Below are positions 45,520-57,564 of a stretch of DNA of 64,000 nt, in pieces (the stretch's first letter is position 1; the number at the start of each line of letters is the position of its first letter). Source of the stretch: Atherix ibis (lineage: Eukaryota; Arthropoda; Insecta; Diptera; Athericidae); the NCBI GenBank assembly GCA_958298945.1, contig OY282605.1, positions 122,074,267 through 122,138,266 on the forward strand. Direction: 5' to 3'. The translations under genes and the position numbers were made by a program. The notes beneath the pieces were generated by a model. The model saw nothing but the letters and a program-made list of their open reading frames with translations. It ran no database searches and had not been told where the DNA came from.

Positions 45520-46435
45520 AGCTTAAATCCGCTGTTTGGTAATAGATGGCGTGAGTAAGCGTTTTAAGCTACCATGGGCACACCATACTTTTTTTTATAA
45601 GTATGCCATTTATCAACATTAATCAGTGCACATTGTCAGCAATTTCGTACGGTGACAATGCTTTATCAGAAAAAATGTGCCGAGATTGGTTTCGTCGGTT
45701 CAAAGACAGCAATTTTGACGTGTGGGACAAGAAGCGTGCAAATCGGCCTAGGAAGGTTGAGGACCATCAACTGCAGGCTCTTTTGGACGAAGACGATACC
45801 CAATCGCAAAAAATACTCAACCAGTCATTTCCATATGTCTGCGTGCAATGGGGAAGATTGAAAAGATCGGAAAATGGGTGCCGCATGAATTGAACGATAG
45901 GCAAATGGGGCGACGCCAAAACACATGCGAAATTTTGCTCGCCAGACGAAAAAGAAAGACGGTCCTGCATCAGATTGTGATAGGCGATGAAAAGTGGATA
46001 TATTTCAAAAGTCCTAAACGTTAGTAATTGTGTGTTGATCCTATATCTTCCCCAAAACCAAATCGCTTTGAACCAACAACTGATCAAATTGCACTGTGCT
46101 CAAGGACGGATTATCAACAAAGACATGACAACCCGATTTTCCTCCACGATAACGCACCATCGCACATGTCAAAAATGGTCCGAAATTACTTGGAGACACT
46201 CAACTGGGAGATTCTCGCTTATTCACCAGACCTGGACCCTTCCGACGACCACGTATTTTCGTCGATGGGCCACGCGCTCACTGAGCACCACTTCGATTCT
46301 TACGAAGACGTCCAAAAATGGCTTGATGAGTGGTTTGCCTCGAAAGAGAACGAATTTTTTTGGCGTGGTATCAACAAATTGTCCGAGAGATGTGAAAAAT
46401 GTGTAGCTAGCGAGGGCTTTCTATGCAAAAAAACT
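45520..46435 (+). pseudogene. Mos1-like mariner J, right TIR lost
   Basis: The left TIR agcttaaatccgctgttt starts at 45520 with GA where TA is expected. The leader is joined directly to coding at YGDNALSEKMCRDWFRRFKD (N-terminal start deleted). Then VEDHQLQALLDEDDTQSQK, WVPHELNDRQMGRRQNTCEI, IGDEKWIYF (first Asp), an internal deletion around 46060, IFLHDNAPSHMSKMVRNYLE (second Asp), YSPDLDPSDDHVF (third Asp, three residues closer because HPP is deleted), and WLDEWFASKENEFFWRGINK. The end of the element after SEGF is deleted together with the right TIR. All three Asp are present but in at least two frames. Confidence 0.87.
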
Positions 46436-46439
46436 GGTA

Positions 46440-49400
46440 TTGTGGCAATTTTATTCTAGTTTAAATATTTAAAAAATTCAATACTTTTTTTCGCCTTTTT
46501 ACAATTTTTCTATAAATTTTTTTATCCTCTTTAAAAATCAATCTGCAAATAAATTCGCAACTATAAATATTTCTAATTGAAGCTTTTACTTAATATGAAA
46601 AATTCTACAAAAGAATAACTTTTCCCAAAGAGTAGATCGAGAACGTAACAATTTTTAGTATACGTCGATTTATTAAATAGTAAATCTAAAAGTCAAAAAT
46701 TTAATTAAAATCCTATTTGATATTCATACAAACCGAAAGGACAATAGAAATTTTCCAACTAAATATATAAAATAACATAAAATGAAAGGACCAAAAAAAA
46801 AAAACAGAAACTGAAGTAAATCTATTGATTTATTGCGGTACGGTTTTGTTCCACCCACAACGTATCTTTAATCATGTCACGAAATAATATTTCTTCGTTT
46901 GGGTTGAGGGGATGGGAGTTGGGAAAGGTATGAATTTTTGTTTTCTACCACCCAGCATACTTGTCTGACTGTCTAATTCAATACATTTTAACTACCACCT
47001 AAACGTAACCGTAAACAGTGTAGAATTTTGTAATTTTCTCTTTTACGACAATAGAATGCGGTATTTAAAGCAACCGCCCATTAAACACCAGTCAGAGGAC
47101 ACACTATACAAAAGATTTAATTTAGATAAAGTAGTCAAAAAAAGGACACGTTCCTTCGATGTGCACCACTATGCATAATAGATAATTATTGCGATACGGG
47201 GAACGATGACACTAAATGAGAGGATAACAGAACGATAAAAAGAATTCGTTTTTTTTTTCTCTCTCAAAAGGATGAATTTAAAGTTTAGAAGACATGACAC
47301 CAAGTTTAGTGTGTATTCGTATTGTCTCTGAATGTGGGGGAGGGGGGTATATGCAGTTAGTTTCTTTTTAATAAATTCTATGCTATTTTAGTGTTCAGTT
47401 ATTTTAAACTGAATTTTGAATGAATTCGAAACTAAATAGATACAAGTGCCTTTTAAGTGTATTGCAATAGATACAAAATTCGTATATGAAAACTAGTCGT
47501 CGTGTTATCAAAGTGTAGCGATAGTGTCTTTTTGGTTCCGATGAGTTGTCCTTTTTCAACTACAAACATAAAACGAGTGCTCTGGAAAGTTTTCCTTAGT
47601 AGTTTCCGTGGCTTATCTTGTTCTTTGTCAGCTTCTTATTTTTTCTGCTACTACAAAGTACATACTAACTCCTCAGTTCCACTATGACTCCTCAGTTCCA
47701 ACTTTCAATTTTATTGTAGATGTTTTTGTTCAATAGTAATTTTTTTTTTCTTTTGGTGTTTTTTTTTTACAAAAAATTTGTTTTTTTCTGAATATTTTTC
47801 GATTGTTGTTGTTATCAAATCTGCTTACATGAAAGTGACAAAGAATGGATCAAAATCTCTAGAAGGGGAGAAACTTTTCTATGCACACACTTGTATACAT
47901 GCTCGTATATCATCTCCGGTTAAATGTTTTGGGTCTTTGGTTGCCTACCACCACCAAGTTAGATTATGGTCTATTTTGACTTTTTAGTTTATTTTTTCTT
48001 TCGTCCTTAAAGTGGTCTTGTTGGCTCCTTTTAGCTAAAAGCTCGTTTGGTTATTTGCTTGGCTGGCCTAACTGACTAGCTGAATACTCATTGGGTAAGG
48101 TTCGTTTGGTGGCTGGTTGGTTAGTCTAACTCGTAAATCCTTATAAGAAAAGCATGATTTATGACAGCATTTGCATATCATGATATATTTCAATAAATCG
48201 TGCAACCAGAACTGAGTTGGAGATTTTTGGTAGCCAAACGAGTGTAGTAGGCATAACAACGATACAATATCATACCAATGTACGTAACCTTGCAGAAAGG
48301 AAAATGTTTCGAGGAGTCTAGAGTGCAAAGAAACAAAATATCTTAACGGAAATAGTGTAGATTATTTTTGAAGAAAACTAAATGCTAGCCAACGTATTTA
48401 GTGCTGGTAGAGTACTAAATGCCAGAAATTCTTAACAAAACGGAAGTTATAGTAAACATTTTGTGACACTTGGAGTAAATGCCAAGACGATAGTGTCAGA
48501 AAATAAGTTCCAAATCGAATATCTAACTAGGAAGAGTGTGATAACATTCAATGTGGAATTTTTCTGATTCAATTAGATACGCTCATGATGATCTTGCCGA
48601 ATACGTTCGCAAGTGTTCTAATGTTACTCTAAATGGAATAGCAATTTCGATATGCACATACTCGTATATATTTGTATTTATTTGGATATGAAAATAAAAA
48701 CTAAATTGACGTATATTCTCAATTGTGATAAAATGGAAAATGCGAATGAATATAAAAGTTATACTTTTCGGAAGATTCATAAGATCGGTCGACATGGAAA
48801 ATGGTGGTTTTTTGAGAAAATTCCTTAAGTATCCTTTCTTTGCAGTTTTTATTTTTCATAAATATATACTTGTAAAAGAAGTGTATTTTTCAATCAAAAC
48901 AAATTGAATATGAAATTGAAATGAATTCGAATGTGCGGTATTTTCATGATAAATAAATGAGTAAGAAAAATTTATTTTATGTCGATTACACAAATGCAGA
49001 GTGTATTTGTTTTTGAAATTGAGCCAAAAAGGATAGAGTCAACTTTGTTTCATTTTTACCAAATTAGATCAAAGTTTCTGTTTTGGCATTTCTAATCAAA
49101 TCATCTAAAATGCTAATATGTCTCGGTTTATATTAAATCTACAAAGTTATATGCAAAAATAAATATTGTAAAATATTTGATATTATTTGTTAGAAGTTCT
49201 TCTGAAATTTTTTTCGATTTTTCTTTGTAAATATTTCTACTATCATATTTCCATTTTATTTATTTTTTTTAAATCTTGATTATCCTACGTAAAACAAATT
49301 AACCTAAAATAATACAGATTAATACTAAATAAATATTAAAACATAATTTTTTTTTAGCCAAAATAAAAGATCCAAAATATATATAAGCAAATAATTTGTA

Positions 49401-50655
49401 GAAATTTTGTTGAATATGAAAACTTGGTAAATACGATTTTAAATAAAAGATTCGTTTTTTTTTGTAGTGCAATGCAAAAGCACTTTTAGACTTCATATGG
49501 GTTTGAGAAACGTTAACGATTTATACTATTATAGGTAAATGCAAACAGATGAGTACGCTTAACTAACATTCCAGACTAATATTAATAGTGTGTTCATGTT
49601 TATAGGTTTTTGCCTTCGGGTAATGACCACATATTACTACTCCTCATAAGTATGAATATATAATCCTTTAAGTTTTTCTAGTGTTCATATATTTAACCAT
49701 TTATGAAGAGTAGCTGTTTGGTTGGTTCCATTTAAGTTTAACAATTTCAAAAAGTAATCAAAAGATTTTAGTGCTACTTAGTATGGAGATAAAAGTTTGG
49801 GACTAAATGGCGACAGCTCAAGGGTTGTAAACATGAGATGAGAGTTCAAACGAGAATACCTACCAACTACTTCATATGGAAAACAACTTTTATATCCCGT
49901 AATGTGGTAAAGTGGATAAAGTGGTGAAAAATTTCTTCCAATCACATCCAACACGATCCTCACATGCCCATCTCTCATATACCAAACCCTAACGACTTTC
50001 GCCAATTTCCACTTAATATTGTCGATTTTTGGTTAGATTATATATAGTGCATGTATGTATGTTATATGAATGTGATCCTGTTTACCCACCACCCTTTTAG
50101 GTCATGTATTTTCGAATATTTAGCTAACCACCCCGCTTTTAATGCGAAACATTTTTCATACAATGTGCCAGTATATGGTAACAATATCGATAATTTAGGG
50201 AATATTGCGATGGTGCAAATTCACGTTTTATAGCTTTCCGAAAGATGGTCTCACCCCAATTCTTGCAAAACACACCCTCTTCGCCAAAATGTTGGTTGAT
50301 GTGGCCTACGGAAATCTTTTGTCTATACTTAATAAGATTTTGTTCTGCGGTGATTTTGATGATATCGATGATAACGTACACACTTTTTATATACTTTGAC
50401 TAAGGCGCGATATAATTTTTTCACCATCAATATTGTGTTTATGACATTTTGATTGAATCCGGCAAGCAGTGCTGATTTTATGGCTTTTCTTTAAAAATCG
50501 CCTACACTAGCATACACTCTATATAAAATTGAATTATTTTCCATAAGATTAAATTTTATTTCCAATAATAATCAAAATTTGATGAGATTATAATATAACC
50601 TCATATACGTGTATATGTGTACGTATACAAATGAAAGTTACTATTTAATACCGTC
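46440..50655. other. Long AT-rich stretch with no supported gene
   Basis: About 4.2 kb. Less repetitive than the rest of the window: I find no transposon motif, TIR or tandem array. Longest open frames (for example 48068-48328 minus) lack recognisable motifs. If a host gene with small exons is present, I cannot see it without a transcript. Confidence 0.45.
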
Positions 50656-50659
50656 TTAC

Positions 50660-52195
50660 GTTTCCCTTTTTTTAATTGAAGTTTGTTTTAAAATTTTCAG
50701 TTAAAGTATTCAACAAAAATTTTCGAAAAAATATTTCAATGACAAATTTTCGTAATTTTTTTTTTATCAAAATGGAAAAATTCGCGGTCTAAACATTTTG
50801 TTTAAACTTCTGGTAAAAATTATCATTTAGCATTTTCGGGCTAAATTGTTAATATAAATTAAACCTAAAACAATCTTCAAAAGAATTATCCGTAAAATTC
50901 TCTGTAAAAATTCTCCACAAAATATTTCAGTAACAATATTGAGTAAACATTTTTTTCGGTAAACTTTTTTGGTAAAAATTTTGAGTAAATATTGTCGGTA
51001 AAAATTTTCGATAAAAATTTTTAGTAAAAATTTTCAGAAAACATTTGGTAAACATTTTCAGTCAAAAAATTTTCAGTCAAAAAAATTTCAGTCAAAAAAT
51101 TTTCAGTCAAAAAATTTTCAGCCAAAAAATTTTCAGTTAAAAAAATTTCAGTCAAAAAATTTCATTCACAAAATTTTCAGTCAAAAAATTTTCAGTCTAA
51201 ATTTTCAGTCAAAAATTTTTTTCAGTCAAAAAATTTTCATTCACAAAATTTTCATTCAAAAAATTTTGTCAAAAAAAAATTTACAGTCAAAAAGTTATCA
51301 GTCAAAAAATTTTCATTCAAAAAATTTTCAGTAAAAAAATTTTCAGTCAAAAAATTTGCGCTCAAAAAATTTCAATCAAAAAATTTACAATCAAAAAATT
51401 TTTTACTCAAAAAAGTTTCAGTCAAAAAATGTTCAGTCAAAAAATTTTCAGTCAAAAACTTTTTCAAAAAATTTCAGTCGAAAAATTTACAGTCAAAAAA
51501 TTTTTAGTCAAAAAATTTCAATCAAAAAATTTTCAGTCAAAAACTTTTTCAAAAAATTTTCAGTCAAAAAATTAGTTAAAAATTTTCAGTAAAAAATTTT
51601 AGTAAATATTTGCAGTAACAATTTTTAGTAAAAATTTTCAAAAAAAGGTTTAGAAAAAATTTTTAGTAAAAATTTTCAGTAAAAATTTTTGGTAATTAAT
51701 TTTCGTTAAAAATTTTTAGGAAACATTTTCAGTAAAAATATTCAGTAAAAATTTTCACTAAACATTTTCAGTAAAAATTTTCTGTAAAGTTTTCGGTCCA
51801 AATTTTCGGTAAAAATTTTACGTAAAAAATTTTAGTAAATATTTGCAGTAACAATTTTTAGTAAATATTTTCAGTAAAAATTTTCGGTAAAAATTTTCAG
51901 AAAACATTTTCAGTAAAAATTTTCAAAAAAAGGTTTGGAAAAAATTTTGAGTAAAAATTTTCAGTAAAAATTTTTGGTAATTAATTTTCGCTAAAAATTT
52001 ACGGTAAAAATTTTTAGTAAAAATTTTTAGGAAACATTTTCAGTAAAAATGTTCACTAAACATTTTCAGTAAAAATTTTCAGTAAAAATTTTCGGTCCAA
52101 ATTTTCGGTAAAAATTTTACGTAAAAATATTTTGTAAAAATTTTCGGTAATAATTTTCAGTAAAAATTTTCAGTAAAAATTTTAAGTAAATTAAA
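50660..52195. repeat. AT-rich 14-15-bp minisatellite array
   Basis: The central part (about 51060-51590) is tandem ttttcagtcaaaaaa-type 15-mers. The flanks (50660-51050 and 51590-52195) are a related cggtaaaaatttt / cagtaaaaatttt variant. The 78-codon frame at 51356-51592 (repeating Gln-Ser-Lys-Asn-Phe) is just this repeat translated. Confidence 0.92.
51646..52130. repeat. 285-bp higher-order repeat in minisatellite
   Basis: The block caaaaaaaggtttagaaaaaa near 51639, with ggtaattaattttcg after it, returns 285 bp later near 51924 with few changes. A segment of about 20 monomers was duplicated as one unit. Confidence 0.8.
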
Positions 52196-52199
52196 TTTT

Positions 52200-53650
52200 T
52201 AAGGAATAAAAATTAAAGTACTGCGTAATCTTTCAGATGAAACATTTTTACAGTTACGTTGGTATTGTTAAGTGTATATTATTATGCTATGCAATGTTCT
52301 TAGTGTATTCCTTAAGGAAACTGTTCTAGACAAAAAATAAAATTACTTCTTAAGAAATTTATTCATTTTTTTTTGTTGAGCAAAGACAAATTCCTTAACT
52401 AGACATAGAACAAGTAAATACTAAAGATTGACTGATGCATCTCAGAAAAGTCAAGAATAAAGTGTGTAGGAAAAATATTACAGCGTTTATCTTAAAAGTG
52501 TTTCATTATTTCATTGAATTTGTTCATAAAAATATCTCCCCCCATAATAGAGAGTATAAGTTGATGACAATCCTTGGTTAAAGTGAAGTAGAGAAAGGTA
52601 GACATCTTAACATATTTCTTATCTCAACCACCTGTCCTATATATGAAATTTCCCTTTACGATAACACAATATTATTTGCTAAAGCTTTTATCTTCTATTA
52701 ACACACAAAATTCAATTTGGCCTTTTAAGATCGTAATTTTAATCCACGTTATAGCAGAATTCTACTTTTAATAAAAGGAAAAAATTATTATAAAATTTCA
52801 AGTGATAAAGGATGTGGAAGTAATTCCTGAGAAGCTCAAATATGGCTTACTGCGGTATGACATTGTCTGGTCGGTCATATTGCAATTGCCGATGGTAGCA
52901 ATATAATATTTCCCGCAAATGGTTTAAAATAGAATAAAATATTGATTTTGTTCTAATGGTTATAGCACCAGTAATTAATTGCATTTTTTGTCGATATATT
53001 ATTTTTAAATTTAATTTTATTCCAACAGAAATCGATTCCATAATGTAAATGGATAATTTTTGCCTTTGATCTAAATGGAAAATTATTTTTTCATCAGTTT
53101 AAAGATGAATAAGTGAAGATAAATTAGCATTAAATTAAAATGAATCAATTACAATAAAATTAACAAACTATTTTAAAAAAAATTATTAATTAAAAAAGGA
53201 TACTTGTACCTTTGCGTTGTAAAATAATTACTTGACATTAAACTGCTTATAATGGAGCAAATTTTTTTTACGGGAACAATCGTAATGCTTTCTGTTTATT
53301 TATTTCGTAATCTACAAAAACAAACTTTATTTTTGCTGAAACATTTATTTTAATTCCATCTAATCATTATTTTTATTAATGACAATATAAAGTCAAAATA
53401 CTGTTGAATTGTAAGCATTTTCTAATCCATAATATTAAATAAATATTAAAGGATTTAGTATTACTATTAAAAATATTAAAAATAATAACTTAAATAACAT
53501 ATTATAAAAAAGTTTACGGCATATTGGTTGTTTTGTTGATACCCAAAATTTCTATTTTGGACTCTTAATCCAATTAATTTTTATCAATTCTCTTTCTTTG
53601 CAGCACTTTATGACCGAACTAATATATAGATTCTCAGTTGTCTCAATAAA
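52200..53650. other. AT-rich DNA, no gene seen
   Basis: No coding similarity, TIR or tandem array found. Confidence 0.5.
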
Positions 53651-53656
53651 TGAATA

Positions 53657-54878
53657 CGAGGGTCGTTCAATAAATCCTTAGAAAAAAAAGGAAAAAACTG
53701 TTTTATAAAAAAAAAAATTTTATTTTCAACATAATCTCCTTTTAGCTCTATACACTTTTCCAACCGTTTTTCCAAAATTTTTATCCCGTCCAAAAAATAG
53801 GATTTCGGAAGTTCTGCAAAATACTCATCCGTTGGAGTAATGACGTCCTCGTTGGAAGTGAACCGTCGTCCGCACCATTTCTTCAGATTGGGGAAAAGAA
53901 AATAGTCACTCGCGGCCAAATCTGGTGAATAAGCGGGATGCTGCAACAATTCCATTCTCAATTCCACAATTTTGCCCATGGAAACAGCGCAGGTGTGCAC
54001 ACGCGCATTGTCCTGATGCAAGAGGTTTTTTTTTCTTCATCAGGGGGCGTTTCTCTTTGATTTCCTCGCTCAACCGTTGCAATAACGACGCGTAATACGC
54101 TCCTGTTATTGTTTTTCCTTTTTCGAAGCAGTCGATGAAAATGATGCCCTGTGAATCCCAAAAGACCGTGGCCATCACCTTGCCGGCCGATGGCACAGTT
54201 TTTGAATTCTTCGGAGCCCGTTCACCGTTGAAAATCCACTGTGATGACTGTCTCTTCGTTTTTGGAGTGTAGTAGTGTATCCAGGTTTTGTCCATAGTGA
54301 CATATCGACGAAGGAATTCGGCAGGATTGCGATGAAAGACTGCCAACATAGCCTCAAAGTCCACTACACGATTGCGCTTATTCTTCTCTGAGAGCAAACG
54401 CGGCACCCATGTTGCCGACATTTTTTTCACAGACAATTTTTCATGCAAAATTGAAGTGACTCAACTAATTCGCGCACTTTAATTCGCCGATCGTTCAAAA
54501 TCAGATCGTGGATTTTGTCGATGATTTCAGGAGTAGACACCTCAACTGGGCGTCCTGAACGATGTTCATCTTTTGTGGATGAACGGCCATGTTTAAATTC
54601 ATTCACCCAATTGTAAACCGTCGCAAACACAGGTGCAGATGTGCCATGAATTCTTTCGGGATTAAGCCTTTCAAATGGAGATGTTTGATGACAGTCCTAA
54701 ACTCGCTTTTTTCCATTGTTATGCACAAATAAATGTCGTTAACTTTAATCGACGATAGAAATTGACCTACGCTATGGATCGAGCTGAAATTTTGACAGCT
54801 TTCCTGTTGATAATTCTACTTTACCGGCACTACGAGCGCAATTTCTCGGATTTTCTAAGGAATTATTGAACGACCTCG
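53657..54878 (-). mobile_element. Mariner D (family 1) with both TIRs
   Basis: TIRs cgagggtcgttcaataaatc at 53657 and the complement ending at 54878 (one G missing), flanked by TA on both sides. Length 1222 bp. Confidence 0.92.
53724..54716 (-). pseudogene. Mariner transposase D, multiply frameshifted
   Basis: The start is the ATG at 54716 (MEKSEF, then VIKHLHLKGLIPKE). Relative to copy A, a 22-bp deletion near 54650 and a 23-bp deletion near 54463 break the N-terminal third. From 54448 the frame is open through RNRVVDFEAMLAVFHRNPAE, VTMDKTWIHYY (first Asp kept; the next residue Glu is Lys), KVMATVFWDSQG and AYYASLLQRL. A change in the Lys run near 54035 then shifts it. The last piece carries HQDNARVHT (second Asp) and YSPDLAASDYFLF (third Asp, Pro before it replaced by Ala). 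Its natural stop is lost by a one-base deletion. Confidence 0.9.
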
Positions 54879-54879
54879 T

Positions 54880-55690
54880 AGCTTGCACTAGATTCAGTGT
54901 AAGCTATACATTTATTATTTGTAAGTTTCTAAAAAAACCTTTTTTATTGTATATATTGTTCAATGTTAAGTTAAAATTTGTTTAACCACCTTTTTAAAAA
55001 TAAGGCATTTCAATTTATAAATAAATGAGTTTGTAAAAACTATGACAGAATAATTTTTTTAATATTTTTATTTTAATATAAAGCAAATTGAGATTTTAGA
55101 ACAGTTTGAGATATTAGAAGGAGCTTCTGTGTATGCTAGTGAATATAAATTAAAGCATAATATTTCATCAAATTGTTGGACAAGTTATGCTAAAATTGTC
55201 AATGAGCGCTTACAGAAAAGGAAGTGGGCGACAGTCTCTTGAACAAGGGGATGAGTGTGATTAGAATTGGAGACTTTTGAATTAAAACATGGTCTCCCAC
55301 AGGGGCTTAAAAGACATGATGAATAAGACTTTTAAGAAAATAAAATAGGACATTGATAATCTTATGAAGTATTCTTAGTGAAAGAGATTGGATTCGATAG
55401 AAATTGGAGGGCTAAGTAGTACTGCAGATTTCAAGTCTCTAAGTCCATACATGGTTTAGTAGGGGGCAGCATAAAAATTCTTTCCTGTCTATTGTAAGTT
55501 CCGATCCTTTATAAAAGTTTATATAAGTATAAACTTGGAAATGACATGGTTTACAGCGGAGTGAAAAACTTACAACAACACATTTCTAAATATTAACTTA
55601 TAATTATTAATTGATTGGTATTACCCTCTTCCTGTCACTGACTTTTTAAATGTACTCATGCAGTTTTAGACAAAAAAAAATATTATTATT
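54880..55690. other. Intergenic DNA, no gene seen
   Basis: AT-rich to mixed composition; no supported feature. Confidence 0.45.
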
Positions 55691-55699
55691 AAAATAACC

Positions 55700-56460
55700 A
55701 CAGAACTCGCCAATATCTCTTCGAAATAGGTTGGTATTCCACAGGAAAGTATACTCGGACCCATCCTCTACAACATTTACACAACCGACTTTCCAATCTG
55801 TCCCAATACATTCTTTGGTATGATATAAGGCCTAGCTTGTGTCTAGCAAAAATATCCAAAATGCTTTCGAAATTCTCCAATCCCAAATTCAAAGTTTATA
55901 GAACTTGTTCACCAGGTGGAGAATAAAATACAATGAACCCACGTAACTTTTACTCTCCACTATGAACCATATCTTCCCATATGCCTTAATGGCAGTGCCA
56001 TACCACAATACACAGAAATTCGGTTCCTAGGACTAGGAAAAGTACTTTTATATCATATGCTACTGAAACCCATCTGGTCTAACGGACTAGAAGTCTGAGT
56101 CCTACTAACCGTTTCGATTCCCGTCGAATCCAATCCGTTCAATCAAAAATAGTCCGTACAATTGTCGACGAATTGCTTTTAGTGCGCCTGTGTCTCATTA
56201 AAAAACTTTCATTCTCGTTTTTCCAATCATACTAAATCCTCTTATTCAAGAACTATCCTTTCCTAGGAACACCCATCGAAGACTTAATTAAAAAACTAAG
56301 TCTTCACATAAGCACATTCTAGTAGGAGAAGTTTCAATGGATCTTCACTGCCCACAACCATTCATCTTACTTATTATTATTATATAAATCTCCTTGTTAC
56401 TATGGGTAGTTGTAGATATCTATAAAAAAATATTATTAAAATAACTAAAATTTGATTTAA
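55700..56460 (+). pseudogene. Jockey-clade RT to 3' end relic
   Basis: Plus-strand translation gives GIPQESILGPILYNIYTTD (RT motif), then HVTFTL, LNGSAIPQYTEIRFLGL, SNGLEV and SIQSKIVRTIVDELL in differing frames. The YADD block is not recognisable. The 3' UTR ends with gtagttgtagatatc, the same motif as at 21256, followed by an A-rich tail near 56460. A 5'-truncated copy of the same family as the one at 20.0-21.3 kb, more decayed. Confidence 0.75.
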
Positions 56461-56464
56461 CAAA

Positions 56465-57125
56465 ATTGAATATAATTTCTTTTAAATACTACAAAACATA
56501 AAAGTTAAATGACAAAAAAATGTCAACAAAATCTATCCTGAAAAAAATAATTTATCATAAAAAAATAAATACTGATCTTCTAAATTGACTTTTATTTCAT
56601 CCAACATACACCATCATTGCTTATATAAAAGAATAAGAAAAAATGGCACAGATAAAAATAATTACAAAAAAATTACAAAAATTGTTGATACAGTTAAGAA
56701 AAATACGTCAAAAATAAGTCTTGTTATATAAAAGCCATATAATAAAGAAGAAAAAAGCCTATTAGCCAAACCCTCCGTCCATAACCACTTCCGTGCGTTC
56801 ATAGCGACGGACATTTTACGACTTTCTTCTTTCAATTCACCCACACTCACAGTTAAGCTAAGTATATATGTGGATTAAAATAGGAAAATTTTTGGACCTT
56901 AAGTGCGAAACTTTCCATTTAAAATCCATAGCCACCTCAAAGTCTACGCCAATGGTTAGGGCCCATTCTTGGCGATCCTTAGGGTATTGGCACTGTTAAA
57001 CCGGTCCGCTGAACAATAGAGGGCTCCCGATCGCGAGTTCGCATTTCAAATAGATTACTCTGAATTTAGAGCGACCTTCATTTCGTATTCCCGTAGGAAG
57101 GCGTACCAGAAATTTAGGGTTTGCA
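56465..57125. other. AT-rich DNA, no gene seen
   Basis: No coding similarity found. The right part may already belong to the LINE remnant that follows. Confidence 0.4.
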
Positions 57126-57129
57126 CCCC

Positions 57130-57420
57130 TAAATCACTGTTAGGCTTTTTGTACCATACACCATACCTCCATTAGGGGAGTCGTATGAATTGCATCTGCA
57201 ATACAGTCGCATAACGGTACGGTATATCCACTGTCGGCTATCTCCTTTTGCCCCTTGCGTCTTTTGGGACCATAAATAATGCTGCTGTTGACTTTCCGGG
57301 TAGGATTAAGGAAAAATCCTCCTCTCAAACGTGGTCAAGAGTTCCTGAATCTCATACATTCGCATGATGGTACGGTATATCCACTGTTGGATATCTACTT
57401 TTGCCCCTGATTAGCCACTT
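57130..57420 (-). pseudogene. LINE 3' remnant, related to LINE U
   Basis: The plus-strand sequence gactttccgggtaggatta (57291) and cctcctctcaaacgtggtca (57318) match parts of the LINE at 60.6-60.85 kb (aactttccgggtgggac and cctcctctcaaacgtggtca). A 20-bp direct repeat (ggtacggtatatccactgt at 57216 and 57370) lies inside. No frame is kept. Confidence 0.55.
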
Positions 57421-57564
57421 GTTATCATTGGTATGATAAGCTGGTATAAACTTAATATTCCGTCGCCGGGTCTATCCTGCAACAATAGCAGAATTTACGA
57501 CAATAGCAGAATCCTCTCCCGAAACAATCTGACAGTACTGCAGCACAAAGGTCACTTCAATTTT

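Noticed and set aside
46440..50655. Host gene in the transposon-poor 4-kb stretch
   Set aside because: It is less repetitive, but no frame, splice pattern or motif supports an exon. Left as unannotated DNA.
51356..51592. 78-codon repetitive frame
   Set aside because: It is a translation of the 15-bp minisatellite, open only because 15 is a multiple of three.
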